A stretch of DNA of 64,000 nt from Siphonodentalium dalli (lineage: Eukaryota > Mollusca > Scaphopoda > Gadilida > Siphonodentaliidae): NCBI GenBank assembly GCA_032622095.1, contig CP136064.1, positions 180,888,011 through 180,952,010 on the forward strand. Reading direction: 5' to 3'. Made by a program: the position numbers and the translations under genes. Below, piece after piece: positions 58,310 to 64,000 of the stretch. A model generated the notes under the pieces. The model was not told the DNA's origin and did no database searches. It worked only from the letters and a program-made list of their open reading frames with translations. Each line of letters opens with the position of its first letter. The first letter of the stretch is position 1.

Positions 58310-58870
58310 GTTTTTATGTTTACCCATACCATAGTATGGTAAACATAGTGTCGTTGTCCGGATTGACCACTCGTCGTTAGTCCGTCCGTCTGTCTGTCTG
58401 TAGACACTTTACGCATGGTGCGATAACTGAAATATTTTCTATCTGATCGGAACAAATTTTTTTATATCAATTTCTCAGCACCAAATACAGATCGAGTTCG
58501 AATATGGGTTTGATCCGAGTTTTTTTTATGGAGTTATGGCCCTTTTTCAACTTAGAATTCATGTATGCTGCCATAACTCAAAAAAATATTATCTGACTAA
58601 CCAAATTTGGTACAATGTATGTGAGTTGCTCAGTCCAAAATACATATCGAGTTCGAATATGGGTTTAATCCGATATTTTTTTATGGAGTTATGGCCCTTT
58701 GACATAGAATTCATGAATGCTTCGTTAAATCAACAATTTTTCAACTGATAGGAACCAAAGTTTTCAAGAGTTTCTCAACTCAAAATACAGATCAAGTTCG
58801 AATATGGGTTAGATCTGATTTGTTATACTAGAGTTATGGCCCTTTTTCAACTAAGAATTGAACAGATTTG
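58310..58870. repeat. ~130-150-bp degenerate tandem repeat after a palindrome and a simple repeat
   Basis: CCATACCATAGTATGGTAAA near 58325 is palindromic and is followed by TTGTCCGGATTGACCACT and a CCGTCCGTCTGTCTGTC simple repeat. Three units then follow, each with TTCGAATATGGGTT and GAGTTATGGCCCTTT (near 58497, 58655 and 58797). The frame 58536-58748 is a repeat translation. Confidence 0.8.
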
Positions 58871-59304
58871 AGTTTTTGATAACCCAGGTAGATTACAATT
58901 AACTACCAGTAATGCAAGCTTAACTGCATAGATAGTGTTCTGAGAGACTGCAGAACTGATGTCTTATTGAAATATTAGTTATTTTTAGCCACTGTATATA
59001 GGACATAGCTCTATGATAGTGGTGAAGCTGAACCCATTCATGATTCAATGGACTGTCCCATTCAGTTCTAAAGTTTTAATTGGAATACTCTATTATTCAT
59101 TTGTAGGGATGTTCTCATTTTAAATTTCAATTAATCATTCTTCTGTTATCTCCAGGTTTCTCCTCATTCACTTGCATGGATTTCTGTAGTTAAATCTCAA
59201 CATTCCTGATACTTTCATCTGATACCATGTCTCATTTTATATTGGTTTATTTTGACACACTCTTTGCCCCTATTGATTGATTAATTTATTTTGATTTTTA
59301 TGTG

Positions 59305-59760
59305 TACCTTTACCATAGTATGGTACACATATTGTGATGTCCGGATTGACCACTTGTTTTCATTTAGATATTGATGATTATGATACAAGTTGATTAAAAA
59401 GGTTCCCAATGTGTCCCTTTTTTTAAATAATTAAAAATAATTATTTTTTTAAGTTTGAAAATTTGAAAAACTAACACCGTTATAACTCTGCCAATGGGTA
59501 CCCCAAATCACCACACCAAATTTGTTTAAATCGGTCCAAAATCTTGTGTTATGTACTGGTAAATCTGTTTTGGAGCAACATTAAATCCAATTCACCATAG
59601 TATGGTACACATATTGTGATGTCCGGATAAAAACTAACACCATTATAACTCTGCCAAGGGTACCCCGAATCACCACACCAAATTTGTTTAAATCGGTCCA
59701 AAATCTTGTTATGTACCTGTAAATCTGTTTGGAGTAACATTAAATCCAATTCACCAATTT
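59305..59760. repeat. Duplicated ~160-bp segment with the same palindrome
   Basis: ACCATAGTATGGTACACATA followed by TTGTGATGTCCGGAT occurs near 59311 and 59593. AACTAACACC-TTATAACTCTGCCAA with CACCACACCAAATTTG occurs near 59470 and 59631. These are diverged members of the family at 58.3 kb. Confidence 0.8.
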
Positions 59761-60457
59761 TATGCCATGCCTTTGGACTACTTAGCTATTGATAAGGCTA
59801 TATCATTTTCTGATGTCTCTTATGCCAATGTACACACAATCTGATAAAGAAGGCTATGGTATCTAATTTAAAATAAAGATTCAACAATAAACATCACATG
59901 ATATTAGCAGTAGACTTGGACTCTCTTAACCCAAGTATTCCATGTTCAGGTCACACCTTTCACATTTAACCCAAGGCTGTGGTGGTTTAGCATTACATAT
60001 CTTGTAGCAGTGCATTCTCTTATATAAATGCCGGTGACCCATACATTCCAATATTTGTGTTATGTACATTTCTCTATAATAGTACATACAGTATACTCAT
60101 ATAATTCAACACCAAAACTCTCATTTATGATTCCGATCATAGTAAATTTTTATCGCCAAGGGATGGGTTAACATCTGCCGATCGTGATCGGCCTCTCGTT
60201 ATCATTTGCTAATCCTCGCCTTTCAAGATTTCGGTGTTGAATGGATCATCGTGACTCACTCATCCACCTTACCTGTATCTATGCTGTTGAATTCGAGTTT
60301 GGTACTTGTATAATAATAATATCTAGAATATTAATGATTTCTAAGCTGACAGGTTTGGATGGGTGTATATGGTACAACTGGCATACACATATATTTTAGG
60401 CCCCACTGTCGATATAAGTCAACATAAGGGGTATCTGAAATTCCGATATATTTATTA
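59761..60457. other. Non-coding stretch before the satellite
   Basis: No gene or clear repeat is seen. CCGATCGTGATCGG near 60178 is a short palindrome of unknown meaning. Confidence 0.5.
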
Positions 60458-63400
60458 GCGGGTCCTCCAGAGGACACCTGTGGTTTACATATCCGAACAA
60501 TTTAAATTGGGTATATCTCAACTTGTGTATCCATGATCAACTCAAATATGCTTCTATCTAAGTTATGTTGTCCCAGTTTACATTTACCTTAGGGCCCTTT
60601 GTCCCGTTGGGGTCGTCCGGAGGACCCGCTTCTAGCATATGGGCAAAATTTCAATAGATTATATTTCGACTTTTGGAGCCAGGATCAACCCAAGAATGTA
60701 TCTTTCTAAGTGTTATGACTCTCATGTACATATATTGTATGGCCCACTGTCGCAGAGTTGTCCATATATATAAGGCACCAAACCGGTATGAGAAATCCCC
60801 GTGTGTTTAACAGCGGGTTCTCCGGAGGACCCGCTTCTAGCATATGGGCAAAATTTCAATAGGCTATATTTCGACTTTTGGAGCCAGGATCAACCAAAGA
60901 ATGCATCTTTCTAAGTGGTATGACTCTCATGTACATATATTGTATGGCCCACTGTCGCATATTTGCCGATATAACGCTACAGATCGGGTATAACAAATCC
61001 CCGTGTGTTTAAAAGCTGGTCCTCCGGAGGACCCGCTTCTAGCATATGGGCACAATTTCAATAGGCTACATTTCGACTTTTGGAGCCAGGATCAACCCAA
61101 GAATGCTTCTTTCTAAGTGTTATGACTCTCATGTACATATATTGTATGGCCCACTGTCGCATATTTGCTGATATAACGCTACAGATCGGGTATAACAAAT
61201 CCCCGTGTGTTTAAAAGCGGGTCTTCCGGAGGACCCGCTTCTAGCATATGGGCACAATTTCAATAGGCTATATTTCGACTTTTGGAGCCAGGATCACCCA
61301 AGAATGCATCTTTCTAAGTGTTATGACTCTCATGTACATATATTGTATGGCCCACTGTCGCATATTTGCCGATATAACGCTACAGATCGGGTATAACAAA
61401 TCCCCGTGTGTTTAACAGCGGGTCCTCCGGAGGACCCGCTTCTAGCATATGGGCAAAATTTCAATAGGCTATATTTCGACTTTTGGAGCCAGGATCAACC
61501 CAAGAATGTATCTTTCTAAGTGTTATGACTCTCATGTACATATATTGTATGGCCCACTGTCGCAGAGTTGTCGATATAAGGCACCAAACCGGTATAAGAA
61601 ATCGCCGTGTGTTTAACAGCGGGTTCTCCGGAGGACCCGCTTCTAGCATATGGGCACAATTTCCATAAGCTACATTTCGACTTTTCGAGCCAGGATCAAC
61701 TCAAGAATGCATCTTTCTAAGTGTTATGGCTCCCATGTACATATATTGTATAAGGTCGACTGTCGCATATTTGCCGATATAACGCTACAGATCGGGTATA
61801 ACAAATCCCCGTGTGTTTAAAAGCTGGTCCTCCGGAGGACCCGCTTCTAGCATATGGGCACAATTTCAATAGGCTACATTTCGACTTTTGGAGTCAAGAT
61901 CAACCCAAGAAAGCATCTTTCTAAGTGTTATGACTCTCATGTACATATATTGTATGGCCCACTGTCGCAGAGTTGTCGATATAAGGCACCAAACCGGTAT
62001 AAGAAATCGCCGTGTGTTTAAAAGCGGGTCCTCCGGAGGACCCGCTTCTAGCATATGGGCACAATTTCAATAGGCTACATTTCGACTTTTGGAGCCAAGA
62101 TCAACCCAAGAATGCATCTTTCTAAGTGTTATGACTCTCATGTATATATATTGTATGGCCCACTGTCGCATATTTGCCGATATAACGCTACATATCGGGT
62201 ATAACAAATCCCCGTGTGTTTAACAGCGGGTTCTCCGGAGGACCCACTTCTAGCATATGGGCAAAATTTCAATAGGCTATATTTCGACTTTTGGAGCCAG
62301 GATCAACCCAAGAATGCATCTTTCTAAGTGGTATGACTCTCATGTACATATATTGTATGGCCCATTGTCGAATATTTGCCGATATAACGCTACAGATCGG
62401 GTATAACAAATCCCCGTGTGTTTAAAAGCTGGTCCTCCGGAGGACCCGCTTCTAGCATATGGGCACAATTTCAATAGGCTACATTTCGACTTTTGGAGCC
62501 AGGATCAACCCAAGAATGCTTCTTTCTAAGTGTTATGACTCTCATGTACATATATTGTATGGCCCACTGTCGCATATTTGCTGATATAACGCTACAGATC
62601 GGGTATAACAAATCCCCGTGTGTTTAAAAGCGGGTCTTCCGGAGGACCCGCTTCTAGCATATGGGCACAATTTCAATAGGCTATATTTCGACTTTTGGAG
62701 CCAGGATCACCCAATAATGCATCTTTCTAAGTGTTATGACTCTCATGTACATATATTGTATGGCCCACTGTCGCATATTTGCCGATATAACGCTACAGAT
62801 CGGGTATAACAAATCCCCGTGTGTTTAACAGCGGGTCCTCCGGAGGACCCGCTTCTAGCATATGGGCAAAATTTCAATAGGCTATATTTCGACTTTTGGA
62901 GCCAGGATCAACCCAAGAATGTATCTTTCTAAGTGTTATGACTCTCATGTACATATATTGTATGGCCCACTGTCGCAGAGTTGTCGATATAAGGCACCAA
63001 ACCGGTATAAGAAATCGCCGTGTGTTTAACAGCGGGTTCTCCGGAGGACCCGCTTCTAGCATATGGGCACAATTTCCATAAGCTACATTTCGACTTTTCG
63101 AACCAGGATCAACTCAAGAAGCATCTTTCTAAGTGTTATGGCTCCCATGTACATATATTGTATGGCCCACTGTCGCAGAGTTGTCCATATAAGGCACCAA
63201 ACCGGTATGAGAAATCCCCGTGTGTTTAACAGCGGGTCCTCCGGAGGACCCGCTTCTAGCATATGGGCACAATTTCAATAGGCTATATTTCGACTTTTGG
63301 AGCCAGGATCAACCCAATAATGCTTCTTTCTAAGTGTTATGACTCTCATGTACATATATTGTATGGCCCACTGTCGCATATTTGCTGATATAACGCTACA

Positions 63401-64000
63401 GATCGGGTATAACAAATCCCCGTGTGTTTAAAAGCGGGTCCTCCGGAGGACCCGCTTCTAGCATATGGGCACAATTTCAATAGGCTACATTTCGACTTTT
63501 GGAGCCAGGATCAACCCAAGAATGCATCTTTCTAAGTGTTATGACTCTCATGTATATATATTGTATGGCCCACTGTCGCATATTTGCCGATATAACGCTA
63601 CAGATCGGGTATAACAAATCCCCGTGTGTTTAACAGCGGGTTCTCCGGAGGACCCGCTTCTAGCATATGGGCAAAATTTCAATAGGCTATATTTCGACTT
63701 TTGGAGCCAGGATCAACCCAAGAATGCATCTTTCTAAGTGGTATGACTCTCATGTACATATATTGTATGGCCCACTGTCGCATATTTGCCGATATAACGC
63801 TACAGATCGGGTATAACAAATCCCCGTGTGTTTAAAAGCTGGTCCTCCGGAGGACCCGCTTCTAGCATATGGGCACAATTTCAATAGGCTACATTTCGAC
63901 TTTTGGAGGCAGGATCAACCCAAGAATGCTTCTTTCTAAGTGTTATGACTCTCATGTACATATATTGTATGGCCCACTGTCGCAGAGTTGTCCATATAAG
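60458..64000. repeat. ~202-bp satellite with seven-monomer higher-order repeat
   Basis: Each monomer carries the palindromic core GGTCCTCCGGAGGACC (often extended to 22 bp), followed by CGCTTCTAGCATATGGGC, ATTTCGACTTTTGGAGCC and TGTATGGCCCACTGTCGC. Cores start at 60813, 61015, 61217, 61418, 61619, 61823, 62024, 62226, 62428, 62630, 62831, 63032, 63232, 63434, 63636 and 63838. Variants recur every seven monomers: 61015 to 62428, 61217 to 62630 and 61418 to 62831 are each 1413 bp apart. The first two units (60458 and 60608) are diverged and shorter, as at a satellite edge. The array continues beyond the window. Short frames here are repeat translations. Confidence 0.97.

Noticed and set aside
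61205-63281. Frames of 61-72 residues on both strands in the last 3 kb
   Set aside because: They recur with the 202-bp satellite and its 1413-bp higher-order period, and both strands are open at once, as expected for repeat DNA.

Overview
The window looks like AT-rich, repeat-dense nuclear DNA of a metazoan, most likely a marine invertebrate and plausibly a bivalve mollusc. The reasons are one intronless seven-transmembrane receptor with animal class A hallmarks, non-LTR retrotransposon fragments with the ORF1 (CCHC knuckles plus SGNH esterase) and ORF2 (endonuclease, reverse-transcriptase tail) layout common in marine invertebrates, many TIR/MITE elements, an hAT-type element with an 8-bp target duplication, and several satellites. 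There are no operons or other prokaryotic signs. The species assignment is inference; the metazoan assignment is firm.

Layout. 1-13.0 kb: a direct segmental duplication (copy A 1-3980, copy B 9263-12864) whose flanking blocks are almost identical but whose interiors differ. An AACGTTG minisatellite occupies copy A; about 820 bp of other repeat DNA occupies copy B. Between the copies lie interleaved inverted repeats and several MITEs. 13-16.7 kb: LINE debris, including a 5' LINE fragment (zinc knuckles, SGNH esterase, start of the endonuclease) broken by frameshifts. 19.8-20.9 kb: the only convincing intact gene, an orphan class A GPCR on the minus strand, with an inverted-repeat element just beyond its stop codon. 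21.8-22.7 kb: a non-autonomous hAT element. 24-55 kb: a composite of about 31 kb whose two ends carry the same ~538-bp satellite in opposite orientation, enclosing a mosaic of palindromic modules rich in AATAAGC. Inside that mosaic are two smaller foldback elements (36.9-39.5 kb and 43.3-47.0 kb) with the same plan: inverted termini, then inverted tandem arrays, then a centre. The first of these splits a decayed LINE ORF2 tail and has a 4-bp target duplication. 55-60 kb: hairpins and short repeats. 60.5-64.0 kb: a ~202-bp satellite with a strong palindrome and a seven-monomer higher-order repeat, running off the window.

The dominant biology is therefore mobile and satellite DNA. The most unusual feature is the set of foldback elements with tandem-repeat arms, two of them sitting inside a third much larger one. 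No gene set works together as a pathway here. Inverted and tandem repeat boundaries were found by eye and are accurate to a few bases where TIRs or TSDs are quoted, otherwise to tens of bases.
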